Assembly (NCBI RefSeq): GCF_011764445.1 | Contig: NZ_BLPG01000002.1 | Span: 744,001-808,000 of the forward strand | DNA from: Phytohabitans rumicis | GTDB taxonomy: Bacteria > Actinomycetota > Actinomycetes > Mycobacteriales > Micromonosporaceae | Direction: 5' to 3' | Length of the DNA: 64,000 bases | Shown: in pieces, positions 8,803 to 17,843 of the stretch | How positions within the stretch are numbered: position 1 is the stretch's first letter | Layout of the letters: every line of letters begins with the position of its first letter | The notes under the pieces: model-generated | The model's database searches: none | Told to the model about the DNA's origin: nothing | Seen by the model: only the letters and a program-made list of their open reading frames with translations | Program-made: the position numbers and the translations under genes

Positions 8803-10188
8803 TCACCCGGGCAGCGCCGGGCCGGCACCGTTGTGGTGCGGCTCGGGCTCCGCCGGCACCGGTACGGGGACCGCCTCCGGCTGCCGCGCGGGCGGGCCGA
8901 CGGGCAGTTCGGAGGTCACGTCCGCGGGCGGGGCGGCGGGCTGCCGGGCCGCCACCATCGGGAACTCGCCGGTCTGTACGTTCCCCGCGGCGGCGGCCAT
9001 CACCGCGGCCGCGGCCAGGTCGGCCACCCGCTTCGCCTCGCGCTGCACCCGGGCCCGCACCTCCTTGGCGTGCCGGTCGGCGGACTCGGCCGCGCCCCGC
9101 ACCTCCTCCAGCCGGGCGAGGTCCGTGGCCAGGTCCTCGCGGACCTCGCCGAGCCGCTGCTGGAACTGCCCGACCTCGTCTTCGAGGGCCGCGGCCTCCT
9201 GGCGGGTCTGCGCGAGCCGCTGCTGGGCGGACTCCGTCTCGCCCTGCAGCTGGGTCAGCGCCTGGCGCTGCGCGCGGATCTCCTGCTGGACGGACACGAG
9301 GTGCTGCTGGTGGGCGGCGGCCTGCTCCTCCGCGCGGCGCCGCACGTCGGCCGCGTGCTGCTGCGCCTCCGCCAGCAGGGTCGCGCTGCCCTGCTCGGCC
9401 ACCGAGCGCTGCTGCGTGAGGTCCCGGTCGGCGGCCGCCCGGAACTCCCCGATCTCGTGCTCCACGGTGGCCTGCCACTGCGTCAGCTCCTGCTGGGCCT
9501 GGGCGCGGCCGGCGTCGACCTCCTGCTGAAGCTGCGCCCGGGTCGCCTCGATCATGGCCTCCAACTCGGCCCGCGCCTGCTCGGCCCGCTGCGCGCTCTC
9601 CTCGCTGATCCGCTGCGCCTCCTGCTGAGCGTGCTGCCGGGCGGCTTCCCCGTCCGCCCGCATCCGCTCCCCCAGCTCGCGCAGCTCGGCGAACTCGGCC
9701 TGGGCCGCGGCCCGGCGCTCCTCGCGCCGCTCCTGCTCCTCGGCGCGCCGCGCGGCCAGCTCCTCCTCCAGCTCGTGCAGGGTCTGGGCGGCCCGCTCCC
9801 GCGCGTCGACGAGCACCTTCTCGGCCTCGGCCTGCAGGTCGGCCGCCCGCTGCGCGGCGTTGTTGGTGATCGCGTCGGCCTGCTTCTCGGCGAGGGCCAG
9901 GATCTGGTCGACCATCGGGCCCAGGTCGCGGAACGACGCCCGGTCGATCTGCGGCGGCCGCTGGCGCAGCTCGTTGAGCTCCATGTGCAACTGCGGGACC
10001 TGCTGGTTCAGCTCCTGGAACTGGACCACCACGTGGTCCCGCTCGCCGGCCAGCGCCGCGTTCTCGCTCTCCAGCTGCGAGACGTACCGATCCACCTGCC
10101 GCTTGTCATAGCCGCGCATCGTGACGTCGAAGCTCGGCTGCGTCGTCATCCTTTCGGGTACCGCGAACAGCTCGCCACCACGGGACAT
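8803..10188 (-). CDS. DivIVA-domain coiled-coil protein (Scy/FilP/Wag31-like)
   Basis: A 461-residue protein. Residues about 17-50 form a DivIVA-type N-terminal domain (FDVTMRGYDKRQVDRYVSQL), and residues about 55-390 are almost continuous coiled coil rich in Glu, Gln, Arg and Ala. The tail (about 400-461) is Pro/Ala-rich. Proteins of this build organise polar growth or filament-like structures in actinobacteria. GGAGG abuts the upstream ATG (10194) and is 6 nt from the ATG at 10188, so the latter is the likely start. It is transcribed divergently from the VOC gene at 10250. Confidence 0.88.
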   Translation of the reverse strand: MSRGGELFAVPERMTTQPSFDVTMRGYDKRQVDRYVSQLESENAALAGERDHVVVQFQELNQQVPQLHMELNELRQRPPQIDRASFRDLGPMVDQILALAEKQADAITNNAAQRAADLQAEAEKVLVDARERAAQTLHELEEELAARRAEEQERREERRAAAQAEFAELRELGERMRADGEAARQHAQQEAQRISEESAQRAEQARAELEAMIEATRAQLQQEVDAGRAQAQQELTQWQATVEHEIGEFRAAADRDLTQQRSVAEQGSATLLAEAQQHAADVRRRAEEQAAAHQQHLVSVQQEIRAQRQALTQLQGETESAQQRLAQTRQEAAALEDEVGQFQQRLGEVREDLATDLARLEEVRGAAESADRHAKEVRARVQREAKRVADLAAAAVMAAAAGNVQTGEFPMVAARQPAAPPADVTSELPVGPPARQPEAVPVPVPAEPEPHHNGAGPALPG

Positions 10189-10237
10189 GCCCATCCTCCA
10201 TACGACCGCGCCGCCCTGAACCTGGCCACGCTACCGC

Positions 10238-10243
10238 TAGCCT
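10238..10243 (+). promoter_or_regulatory. -10 box of a leaderless promoter
   Basis: TAGCCT lies 6 nt before the ATG at 10250, the spacing expected if transcription starts on the start codon. No ribosome-binding site precedes that ATG. Confidence 0.5.
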
Positions 10244-10249
10244 CGAATC

Positions 10250-10699
10250 ATGAAGGCGCTGGGACTCAACCCCATCCTCAACGTGACCAACTTGCAAGAA
10301 AGCTTCCGCTGGTTCGGCATGATCGGTTGGCAGAAGGCATGGGACTGGGGTGATCCACCGACCTTCGGCGCGGTCCGGTCCGGGCACTGCGAGATCTTCC
10401 TGTGCGAGGGCGGGCAGGGTGGACGCGGGCGCGGGGAGGCGACAGCGACGTTCGGGCCGGACGGCGACCAGACCGGCGACCGCGGCGTGTGGATGTCGAT
10501 CTGGGTGGACGACGTCGACGCCGTCCACCAGCAGTGCCTCGCGGGCGGGATCGAGGTCACCTGGCCGCCCACCGATCACCCGTGGGGCGTACGCGAGATG
10601 CACATCCGGCATCCGGACGGGCACGTCTTCCGCATCAGCCGGGGCGCCCAGCACGATCATGACCATCCGCACGGTCACGATCATGGCCATGAGCACTAG
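10250..10699 (+). CDS. VOC/glyoxalase-family protein with histidine-rich tail
   Basis: A 149-residue protein with the glyoxalase/bleomycin-resistance fold: LGLNPILNVTNLQESFRWF at the N-terminus, a central WMSIWVDDVDAVHQQCLAGG strand-helix pair and REMHIRHPDGHVFRISRG near the end. The last 15 or so residues are almost only His, Asp, Pro and Gly (HDHDHPHGHDHGHEH), an extra metal-binding-like tail beyond the normal domain boundary. The substrate is unknown. A TAGCCT box 6 nt upstream indicates a leaderless transcript. Confidence 0.85.
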   Translation: MKALGLNPILNVTNLQESFRWFGMIGWQKAWDWGDPPTFGAVRSGHCEIFLCEGGQGGRGRGEATATFGPDGDQTGDRGVWMSIWVDDVDAVHQQCLAGGIEVTWPPTDHPWGVREMHIRHPDGHVFRISRGAQHDHDHPHGHDHGHEH

Positions 10700-10781
10700 C
10701 TTTTAGCCGCACTCCACCCGCATTCCAGTCGCCCGTCTTAGCCTGGGCCCGCGTACCCAGCAGCGACGAAGGGACAACGAC

Positions 10782-11695
10782 GTGCTCTCGGGAACGGCGG
10801 GGCAGGACGTGGACGTCGCCATCTCAGCGCGGGAGCGGGCGTCGGGCGAGTTGTCCGCCGACAACGCCCGGCTGGCCACGCTGCTGTTGCACACCCGGGG
10901 GTGCGTGGTCCTGCGGGGCGCGCTGCCCACCGACGTCGTCGCGGCGACCGACGCGGCGTTCACCGATGTCTTTTCCGACTGCCTGGCCAGCGCGGACGGC
11001 GACAGCCTGCACATGGCCGGCATCCAGTGCCGGATCGCCCAGCGGACGCGGGCGGTGTTCTGGGAGCGCAACCGCCGCTGGCGCATCTTCCCCGGCTGCG
11101 CGCGCCGTTCGACAGCCCGTGGGTGCTGGCGAACCCGTTCGCCATGCAACTGCTGCGGGGAATGCTCGGCCCGAACTACCAGTGCAAGTTCGTCTCCAGC
11201 GACACCTGCCTCAACGGCGCGGAGATCCAGTCACCGCACCGGGAGATGGACCCCGGGCTGTCCTGGGAGCCGCGCGGCTACGTCGTCAACGTCCCGCTGC
11301 ACCGCTGCGACCTGGACAACGGGCCGCTGGAGGTGTGGCCGTGCGGCAGCCACCTGTGGCGCGACGACGTGATCCGCGGGCAGCTGGGCTTCGACGACAC
11401 CGTCCAAGATGGACGCAACCCGGACTTCGAGTGGCTGGCGTCGCTGTTTCCCTCGCGGCGGGTGGCGCTCGATCCCGGCGACGTGCTGATCCGCGACCCC
11501 GCGCTGATGCACCGCGGCACCGTCAACCACACCGACCGGCCGCGGACCATGCTGGCCATCTGCTACTTCCGCGACGGGCTCACGCACAACTACGGGCACC
11601 TCGACCTCAACCTGGACCGCGAGCTGTACGAAGGGCTGGCGCCGCACGTCCGGCACCTGTTCTCCGCCGCCCTGGAGGAGCCGGCGACCGTCTGA
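10782..11695 (+). CDS. Phytanoyl-CoA dioxygenase (PhyH)-like protein, apparent frameshift
   Basis: About 304 residues when corrected. The middle carries SPHREMDPG (the HxD of the Fe(II)/2-oxoglutarate facial triad) and, downstream, DPALMHRGTVNHT with the second His, plus VVNVPLHRCDLDNGPLEVWPGS-like strands typical of the PhyH superfamily. The substrate cannot be read from sequence. The first 103 residues read in one frame and the rest in another; one extra C in the CCCC run at 11090-11093 gives a continuous RIFPRLRAPFDSPW. GAAGGG about 9 nt upstream supports the GTG at 10782. Confidence 0.8.
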
Positions 11696-11706
11696 CTCCT
11701 CTTTTT

Positions 11707-11988
11707 TTACAGCTTCTCGGTTAGCCACAGCGCCAGCAGCACCAGCGGGCCGAGCGCGAGGACGGCCAGCAGGAGCGTCCGGCGCCAGTCCCGCTTCGGC
11801 GTACGGATCGCGAAGTCCGCCATCTGGCCGTACGCCTCGACCTGGCCGGCGGGCGAGAACGGGTTCGTGGACCTCACCTCCGGCACCGCCTGCGGCGGGG
11901 TCACGTCCTGCTCGCTGCCCGTCGGGCGGATCCGCGGCGGCAACCGGCGGTACGGGTTGCCGTCCCGCTCGTCGTCCCCGGCGCTCAT
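11707..11988 (-). CDS. Small protein with C-terminal membrane anchor
   Basis: A 93-residue protein with a Pro/Arg-rich hydrophilic N-terminus (NPYRRLPPRIRPTGS) and one C-terminal hydrophobic helix (TLLLAVLALGPLVLLALWL), so it is probably tail-anchored with the N-terminus in the cytoplasm. No family is recognised. Its ATG overlaps the stop of the DUF218 gene by 4 bp (ATGA), so the two are translationally coupled. Confidence 0.75.
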   Translation of the reverse strand: MSAGDDERDGNPYRRLPPRIRPTGSEQDVTPPQAVPEVRSTNPFSPAGQVEAYGQMADFAIRTPKRDWRRTLLLAVLALGPLVLLALWLTEKL

Positions 11989-12677
11989 CGGGCCAGCGCC
12001 TCGTCGACTCCGGGCTCCAGCCGGCCCAGGTGGACCGGGTCGCGGCCGGACACCGCGTCGTACACGGCCTTGACGCAGGCGCCGTGCTCCCGGGTCGAGC
12101 TGATCAGCCACGGCACCCGGTACCGCTTGACCGAGTCGTCCCCGACCCCGTAGGCCGCCACGCCCAGCCGCCGGCACAGCGCGACCGCCCGCGGCAGGTG
12201 GTACGTCTGGGTCACCACGATCGCCTCCTGCACGCCGAAGATCCGGTGGGCGCGGGCGCACGAGTCGTACGTGTCGAACCCGGCGTGGTCCAGCACGACC
12301 TTCTCGGACGGTACGCCCGCGCTGGTCAGCCAGCGCAGCATCGCGCCCGGCTCGTTGTACTCCCAATGCATGTGGTCGCCGGAGACCAGGATCGCGCGCA
12401 CCTTTCCGGTCTCCAGCAGCCGCTGGGCGACCTCCAGCCGGCCGGCCAGGAACGGCGAGGGCGTGCCGTCGTCGTACACCTGGGCGCCCAACACCAGCGC
12501 GACCGGCGCCTCCGGCACGCTCTGCTCGGTGTAGATGTGCCCGTCGGCGCTGATCCGCACCCAGGCCACGCTCGCGGCGGTGGCAGCGACCGCGAACGCC
12601 GTGCCGGCCACCCCCATCCGTACGGCCCGGCGCACCCAGCGCCGCACCCAAGGGCGTGCGCGAAGGATCTTCAGCAT
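11985..12677 (-). CDS. DUF218 (SanA/YdcF-like) membrane protein
   Basis: A 230-residue protein. An N-terminal hydrophobic helix (residues about 17-38) is followed by a DUF218 domain: ALVLGAQVYDDGTPSPFLAGRLE, AILVSGDHMHWEYNEPGAM and IVVTQTYHLPRAVALCRRLG. This is the SanA/vancomycin-exclusion family, whose members act at the cell envelope by an uncertain mechanism. The ATG at 12677 has GAGGG a few bases upstream; a TTG at 12704 is less likely. It is followed by the 4-bp-overlapping anchor protein. Confidence 0.87.
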   Translation of the reverse strand: MLKILRARPWVRRWVRRAVRMGVAGTAFAVAATAASVAWVRISADGHIYTEQSVPEAPVALVLGAQVYDDGTPSPFLAGRLEVAQRLLETGKVRAILVSGDHMHWEYNEPGAMLRWLTSAGVPSEKVVLDHAGFDTYDSCARAHRIFGVQEAIVVTQTYHLPRAVALCRRLGVAAYGVGDDSVKRYRVPWLISSTREHGACVKAVYDAVSGRDPVHLGRLEPGVDEALAR

Positions 12678-12716
12678 GGCCCTCACAATCGCACCCCCCG
12701 TCAACCCCGCCCCGCC

Positions 12717-12826
12717 GTGCGTCGATCAAAGGCTTCTCCGCGTCGATCAAGGGCATACGGCCGTGGTTTGATCTCTAATCCACGACCGTATGCCCTTGAT
12801 CCGCACAGAAGTCCTTGATCGACGCA
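12717..12826. repeat. GATCAAGG nested palindrome, copy 1
   Basis: A 110-bp nested inverted repeat. The outer arms are GTGCGTCGATCAA and its complement. The inner arms (12744-12765 and 12780-12801) pair over 22 bp with one mismatch, around a 14-base loop containing TTTGATCTC. The rest of the 606-bp gap 12678-13283 holds a second, unrelated hairpin, a second copy of this repeat and a GC hexamer array; I see no gene in it. Confidence 0.8.
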
Positions 12827-12890
12827 CGCGGGCGGAGCACAGCGGACCGCCACACGCGGGGCGGAGGCGATCGACGCCAACCCGCGCGGT

Positions 12891-12944
12891 GATCATGAGG
12901 TTAGCGTTGGGGAGAGCGCTTGCCCTAACGCTAACCTCATGATC
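12891..12944. repeat. 22-bp inverted repeat (hairpin)
   Basis: Arms reading GATCATGAGGTTAGCGTT and then GGGG/GGG-type ends pair over 22 bp with a single G-T wobble, around a loop of about 10 nt. It lies between two copies of the GATCAAGG repeat. Possible roles are a transcription terminator or a small repeat element. Confidence 0.6.
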
Positions 12945-13100
12945 GCCGCAGCAATCGGGCTACCGTCCGAGCGGTCGGGGAACGACGCGGCCACCGGCGC
13001 GTCTTGCGCTGTACCGAGGTTCCCCTAACTACCCGGCCTCGGGCGCCCCACTCACGCAGCGGGCTGCCGTCCCACTTCCCCCGCGGCACCGCACTCCACC

Positions 13101-13180
13101 GATCAAGGAATTCCGCGTCGACCAAGGGCAAACGGTCGTGGATTGGAGATCAAAGCACGACCATTCGCCCTTGATCGACG
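13101..13180. repeat. GATCAAGG nested palindrome, copy 2 (one outer arm missing)
   Basis: The inner arms (CAAGGGCAAACGGTCGTG and CACGACCATTCGCCCTTG) pair with few mismatches. The left outer GATCAAGG is present and the right outer arm is absent. The loop reads GGAGATCAAAG, the reverse complement of the loop of copies 1 and 4, so this copy lies in the opposite orientation. Confidence 0.75.
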
Positions 13181-13220
13181 GCGGGGAGGCGGGCGCGGCG
13201 CGCGGCGCGGGCGCGGCGCG

Positions 13221-13254
<34 letters not shown>

Positions 13255-13283
13255 ACGAGGGTGGCTGGGAGGGGGAGGGGGTG

Positions 13284-14242
13284 TTAGCCGCCGCAGCCCC
13301 CACCGCCGCCGCCTCCGCCGCTGTCGCTGCCGGACGAGCCGCAGCTGCTGGAGCCTGAGCCGGCGCCGCAGCTGTATCCGCCGCTGGTGCTGCCGCTCGT
13401 GGCGCCGCCGGACGAGCCGGCGCCGACGTACGCGGCCGCGAACCGCCTGCGGACGTCGGCCTCGGCGGCGAACGCCGGGTCGGCCGCCCACAGCGCCGGC
13501 GTGCCGAAGAGCGCGACCGCCGTGGCAGCGCCGGTCGCGCCGTAGAGGGTCCAGGCCGGGTGCTGCGCGGGCGCCAGGTGCGTGTTGCCGCCGCGCAGCA
13601 CCGTCAGGACGTGGTCGGCCGCTTGGGTACGCCGTGGCCGCCGGCGGTAGAGCAACACGATTACCACGGCCAGGGCAACCAGGGCCACCACGAGGTACCC
13701 GACCGGCCGGTCGTTGGCGATGCCGGCGAACAGCCGGGCCACGCCCAGCAGCAGCACGGCCAGCAGGACGCGCCGGCCGGTGCGCAGGGCACCGAACGCC
13801 GCCACGCCGGGCAGCAGGCCCATCTGCTCCAGGCGCTCGCGCAGGCGGGCCAGTTCGGCGGCGACCCCGGCGTCGGCGGCGAGCTGGCCGGTGCGCCGCG
13901 AGGTCCCGGCCGCGGCGTACACGGCACGTTCCAGCGGGCTGGCCCCGGCCGGCAGCGCCTCGGTCGGCACCAGGAACCGGTCCGGCGCCGGCGACGTACC
14001 GACCGCGCCGGCGCAGCGCAGCGCGGCCAGCGCGGAGTAGATCGCCAGCTCGGGCCCGCCCTGCAAGTAGGCGATCTCCTGCGCGGCCAGGGAGTTGGCG
14101 GACACGCCGGGAATGCCGGCGAGCACCCGGTGCCGGTGGACCAGCACCCCGACGACCGTGCCGATCGCCAGCACGAGATACATCACGAGGAACGCGGGCC
14201 CGCTGATCCCCAGGTGTTGCCTTCTACCGCGTACCCAATCAT
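13284..14242 (-). CDS. TIGR04222-type membrane protein, Cys/Gly-rich C-terminus, likely frameshift near start
   Basis: About 319 residues if corrected. An N-terminal ISGPAFLVMYLVLAIG helix is followed by NSLAAQEIAYLQGGPELAIYSAL, the pattern of TIGR04222 proteins. Two more hydrophobic segments lie near residues 150-200, and the last 45 residues are Ser/Gly/Cys-rich, ending in a Gly run with one Cys. The open frame has no convincing start next to GISGP; one extra G in the run at 14208-14211 would join it to an ATG at 14242 and give the family-typical WGISGP. The role of the family is unknown. The Cys/Gly tail may be extracellular. Confidence 0.7.
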
Positions 14243-14331
14243 GGTGGTCAGTGTGAGTGCGGATCGCGCGATGGGCGCCGCGGGCGCCCCATTCTTGAGA
14301 GAATTTTGAAAGGTTCGGAGGAGGCAAGAAA

Positions 14332-14804
14332 GTGCTCACGGGTACGGTGCTCTTCGCGGCCACCATGACCACGGGGCTCATGGCCGGGGTGTTCTTCATC
14401 TACGCCAACGCCTACATGCCGGGGTTGGGGCGCACGGACGACCGGACGTTTGTCGGCGCGTTCCAGGCGACCGACCGGGCGATCATCAACCCGCTGTTCA
14501 TGGGTCTTTTCTTCGGCTCGCTCGTCCTCATAGGGCTCGCCGCACTGCTGTATCTGGGGAAGGCGCCCTGCCCTGGATCGTCGTGGCGTTCGTGCTGTAT
14601 CTGGTCACGGTCGGCATCACCGTGGCCATCAACGTGCCGCTGAACGACGCCCTCAAGGCGGCCGGCGACCCGGACACCATCGGCGATCTGGCGCGGGTCC
14701 GAAAGGACTTCAACGAGGCGCGCTGGGTGGCGTGGAATTGGGTCCGCGTCGTGTTGAGCACCGGGGCGTTCGGCTGTCTGGTCGCGGCGGTCCGGCAATC
14801 ATGA
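14332..14804 (+). CDS. DUF1772-like membrane protein, apparent frameshift
   Basis: About 157 residues with four hydrophobic segments. It begins with the helix VLFAATMTTGLMAGVFFIY, then DRAIINPLFMGLFFGS, and ends with the family-like VNVPLNDAL-type motif (INVPLNDALKAAGDP) and NEARWVAWNWVR, as in DUF1772/anthrone-oxygenase-like proteins. Two frames must be joined; one extra C in the CCC run at 14566-14568 does this. GGAGGAGG lies 9 nt upstream of the GTG at 14332. Function is not known. Confidence 0.8.
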
Positions 14805-14841
14805 CAGAAGATGTCAGGGGTACGGCCCTACGGTGGCCGGC

Positions 14842-15300
14842 ATGAGAAACAGTGATTTCGACTTCCTGACCGGTCATTGGACCAGCCGCCAGCGCCGGCT
14901 GGTCAAGGCGCTGGCCGGCAGCGACGAGTGGTACGAGTTCGACGCCACCCTCGACTGCCAGGTGCTGCTGGACGGCAACGGCGTCTTCGACGTCCTGCGC
15001 GCCCCGGAGCGCGACATGGAGGGCCTCACCCTGCGGCTGTACAACCCGGACGAGGGCGTGTGGCGGATCTGGTGGGCCGCCAAGACCAGCGGCGGGCAGC
15101 TCGACGTGCCGGTCGTCGGCCGCTTCGTGGACGGGGTCGGCACCTTCGAGTGCGACGACACCTGGGAGGGTACGCCGATCCGGGTGCGCTACCGGTGGTC
15201 CGAAGTGGACACCCCGCGGCCGCGGTGGGAGCAGGCGTTCTCGACCGACGGCGGGCAGACCTGGGAGGTCAACTGGGTGGCCACGTTCAGCCGCTCGTAA
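14842..15300 (+). CDS. DUF1579-like protein, 152 aa
   Basis: A small soluble beta-rich protein beginning [18 protein letters not shown], with [16 protein letters not shown] and [20 protein letters not shown]. This matches lipocalin-like DUF1579-type proteins ('FDFLxGxW' start). Ligand unknown. A TACGGT box 7 nt before the ATG at 14842 suggests a leaderless transcript; a GTG at 14833 is an alternative. The 3' end overlaps the convergent membrane protein by 14 bp. Confidence 0.75.
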   Translation: MRNSDFDFLTGHWTSRQRRLVKALAGSDEWYEFDATLDCQVLLDGNGVFDVLRAPERDMEGLTLRLYNPDEGVWRIWWAAKTSGGQLDVPVVGRFVDGVGTFECDDTWEGTPIRVRYRWSEVDTPRPRWEQAFSTDGGQTWEVNWVATFSRS

Positions 15301-16576
15301 CCGGCTTGCGGCGGATGGTGTAGTCCAGCACCAGGAACGGCAGCCCGAAGACCCAGAAGGCGTGTTCGGCACGCAGCTCGCCGCCCGCGACGTACACGTC
15401 GAGCTGCTCGGCGAAGCCGTGCACCGCCAGGGTGGTCAGCTGCCGGGAGTCCGGGTCGATGTACGTCAGGTAGTGACCGGGCTGGTCCAGGTCGCTGCGG
15501 CTGCTGAGCACCAGGCCGCCGTCCGGGCGCGGTCGGGGCTCCAGGGTGGCCGTGAAGCTGGCGTGCGGCAGCGGGAAGCCCACGCTGACGTACCCGCGAC
15601 CGGCGTGCCGGTAGGTGGTGTAGATGCCGACGTAGATCGGCTCGTCGGTGTCCGCGAACGAGCGGATCCAGCCGCGGACGGCCACCGCACCGTCCTGGCC
15701 CGGGCTGATCGTGTCGATGCGGCTGCGCACGCCGCGCTGCGTCTCCTTCTGGTTCATCGGCACGTTGGCCTGCCCGAGCGGGCGCGCCAGCAGGCCGCGG
15801 TACAGCAGGTAGCCGGGGCGGACCCACAGCCGCCACCGGGGCACGATGTCCAGCGTGAAGCGGGTGGTGTGCTCGTAGAACTCCCGCACCCGCGGGTCGA
15901 CGGCGGCCGGGTCGAACCCCGGCCCGGCCAGCTCGTCGAAGTCCGCGACGATGCCGACGTCGGGGGCGTCCGCCCGGTATCCGCCGCCGAGCACCTCGGC
16001 AAGCTCGCGCACGTAGCCGGTGCCGACATACGCGGTACGCGATTCCAGCGGCACCACGAACGGGAGCTCCTCCTGGTCGACCTCCTCGGCGAGCAGGCTC
16101 ACCTGAGGGTCGCGGAAAATCAGGGCGGAAAGAGTCCGGAACGCGACCACCGTGGTGGCCGAGACGATCGCCGCCGGCGCCGCCCAGTCGCCGGCGGACA
16201 GCGCCCAGCCGATCGCGGCGCCGAGCACCGGGCCGAGCACCACCTTGTGCGGCCGGACACCCAGCAGCCCGACGACGGCGCCGGTGACCACGCCGACCAG
16301 CACCGGGCCCGCGCCGGTCAGCCACCCGGCGGCCCAGCCGAGCGGGGCCACCAGGGCCGCGCTCATGACGATCCGCGACCACAGCGCGGGGATCTCGCCG
16401 GGGCGCTGCCGGGCGCGGGCCACCGCCTCGGAAGCCACCAGGAGCGCGGCACCGGCGAGCGCCCCGAGCAGCGCGGCCCGCGTACCCCAGGAGGCCGTGA
16501 CCGCGGCGCCGGCCAGGGCGCCGATCAGGCCGGCGAGGCCGACGGAGCCCCGGCGTTCGGAACGATCAGCTGGCAC
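15287..16576 (-). CDS. Membrane protein with unknown C-terminal domain, 429 aa
   Basis: The first 150 residues form about six hydrophobic helices (for example [21 protein letters not shown] and [18 protein letters not shown]). The remaining 270 residues are soluble, with [40 protein letters not shown] and ending [17 protein letters not shown] do not recognise the soluble domain. The GTG at 16576 is the first start after the neighbouring gene and has only a weak GGGG upstream. No operon partner is clear. Confidence 0.75.
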   Translation of the reverse strand: MPADRSERRGSVGLAGLIGALAGAAVTASWGTRAALLGALAGAALLVASEAVARARQRPGEIPALWSRIVMSAALVAPLGWAAGWLTGAGPVLVGVVTGAVVGLLGVRPHKVVLGPVLGAAIGWALSAGDWAAPAAIVSATTVVAFRTLSALIFRDPQVSLLAEEVDQEELPFVVPLESRTAYVGTGYVRELAEVLGGGYRADAPDVGIVADFDELAGPGFDPAAVDPRVREFYEHTTRFTLDIVPRWRLWVRPGYLLYRGLLARPLGQANVPMNQKETQRGVRSRIDTISPGQDGAVAVRGWIRSFADTDEPIYVGIYTTYRHAGRGYVSVGFPLPHASFTATLEPRPRPDGGLVLSSRSDLDQPGHYLTYIDPDSRQLTTLAVHGFAEQLDVYVAGGELRAEHAFWVFGLPFLVLDYTIRRKPVTSG

Positions 16577-16601
16577 GCCCCGAAACCTACCCGGCGGCCC
16601 G

Positions 16602-17125
16602 TCAGCTCCCCACCTCGCTGACCTCGGCGAAGGGGCCGTTGTGCCAGACCGCGTGGATGATGAAGTAGTGGTTGGGCTCGGTGAACTGGACCGCGAGGTT
16701 GCCCGGCTCGTTCTGCACGGTGTCGACCGAGTAGCCCGGGTTCGGGTGGCGGTGACCAGCTGGACCCGGCCGGGGGTCATCCGGATCAGCGCCTGGCCGC
16801 CGCCCACCCGGAACGACCGGGTGTACGTCGTCTGCCCGTCCGCCCCGGTGGTCACCGTCCATCCGTCCACCGTGGCGGCGGCCGGCGCCGGGGTGGTGGC
16901 GGCCCGTGTGGCGGAGGGCTTCCGTGAGGGCGTAGGAGAAGGAGGCGTCACCGGTGGCGCGCCTGTCGTCACGGAGGGTGCCGCCGCGGGCCGTTCGACT
17001 GGCGGGGCGGCCACGCCGGGCGTGGCGGTACGCAGCACCGGCTGGAGCGCCACCGTGGCCACGCCGATGCTGGCCAGGGTGGCCGCGCACCAGCCGACCA
17101 CCGGCACCCACCCACGCAGCCGCAT
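16602..17125 (-). CDS. Secreted/anchored Pro-Thr-rich protein, apparent frameshift
   Basis: About 174 residues when corrected. An N-terminal hydrophobic helix ([20 protein letters not shown]) is followed by a Pro/Ala/Thr-rich linker (about residues 35-85) and a small globular domain with [20 protein letters not shown] and [20 protein letters not shown]. The two halves lie in different frames, joined by one extra base in the GGG run at 16744-16746. It is transcribed divergently from the OmpR-type regulator (17161) with only about 25-35 bp between, so the two-component system may control it. Function unknown. Confidence 0.7.
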
Positions 17126-17160
17126 GCGGCCATTGAACCACCGCGCCTATGGTGAACCGC

Positions 17161-17843
17161 ATGGCCCGGATCCTGCTGGTCGAGGATGACCGCATCATCG
17201 TCGCGGCGCTGACCCGCGCGCTGGTCGACGCCGGACACGTCGTACGCGCCACGGCACAGGCCGCGGACGCGTTGCGCATCGTCACCGAGGACCGGCCCGA
17301 CCTGGTGATCCTCGACCTGGGCCTGCCGGACATCGACGGCGCCGACGCGCTGCGCATGATGCGGGGCGTGTCCGACGTACCGGTGATCGTGGCGACCGCC
17401 CGGCGCTCCGAGGTCGACATCATCAACCTGCTCAACGCCGGCGCCGACGACTACGTGACCAAGCCGTTCTCCGGGGGCACCTGCTGGCCCGGATCGCCGC
17501 GGTGCAGCGGCGCGGGCGGGGCGCGCCCGAGGAGGTGCCGAGCATCACGGTCGGCTCCCTCGTGATCAACCCGCAGCAGCGGGACGTACGGCTGGACGGC
17601 GTGCCGATCCGGCTCACCCGGCGGGAGTTCGACGTGCTGGCGTACCTGGCCGGGCGGGTGGGGCGGGTGGTCAGCCGCCGGGAGCTGCTGACCCAGGTCT
17701 GGCAGCAGGACCGCATCGGCGAGGAGCAGACCATCGACGTACACATCTCGTGGCTGCGGCGCAAGCTGGGCGAGACCGCCGCGGCGCCGCGGTTCCTGCA
17801 CACGGTACGGGGTGTGGGCGTGAAGCTGGTCGAGCCCGAATGA
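17161..17843 (+). CDS. OmpR/PhoB-type response regulator, apparent frameshift
   Basis: About 227 residues when corrected. The receiver domain holds RILLVEDD, the phospho-acceptor in LVILDLGLPDIDG and the conserved Lys in DYVTKPF. The winged-helix domain has RLTRREFDVLAYLAGRVGRVVSR and ends in RYL-type HTVRGVGVKL. The frame breaks in the GGGGG run 17473-17477; one extra G gives continuous FSGGHLLARIAAVQRR. An ATG at 17149 is an alternative start. The stop overlaps the kinase start by 4 bp. Confidence 0.87.

Noticed and set aside
8761-10353. Long plus-strand open frame opposite the DivIVA-type gene
   Set aside because: It is a mirror of a coiled-coil gene in GC-rich DNA, with Leu/Gly-rich, domain-free sequence and no start signal.
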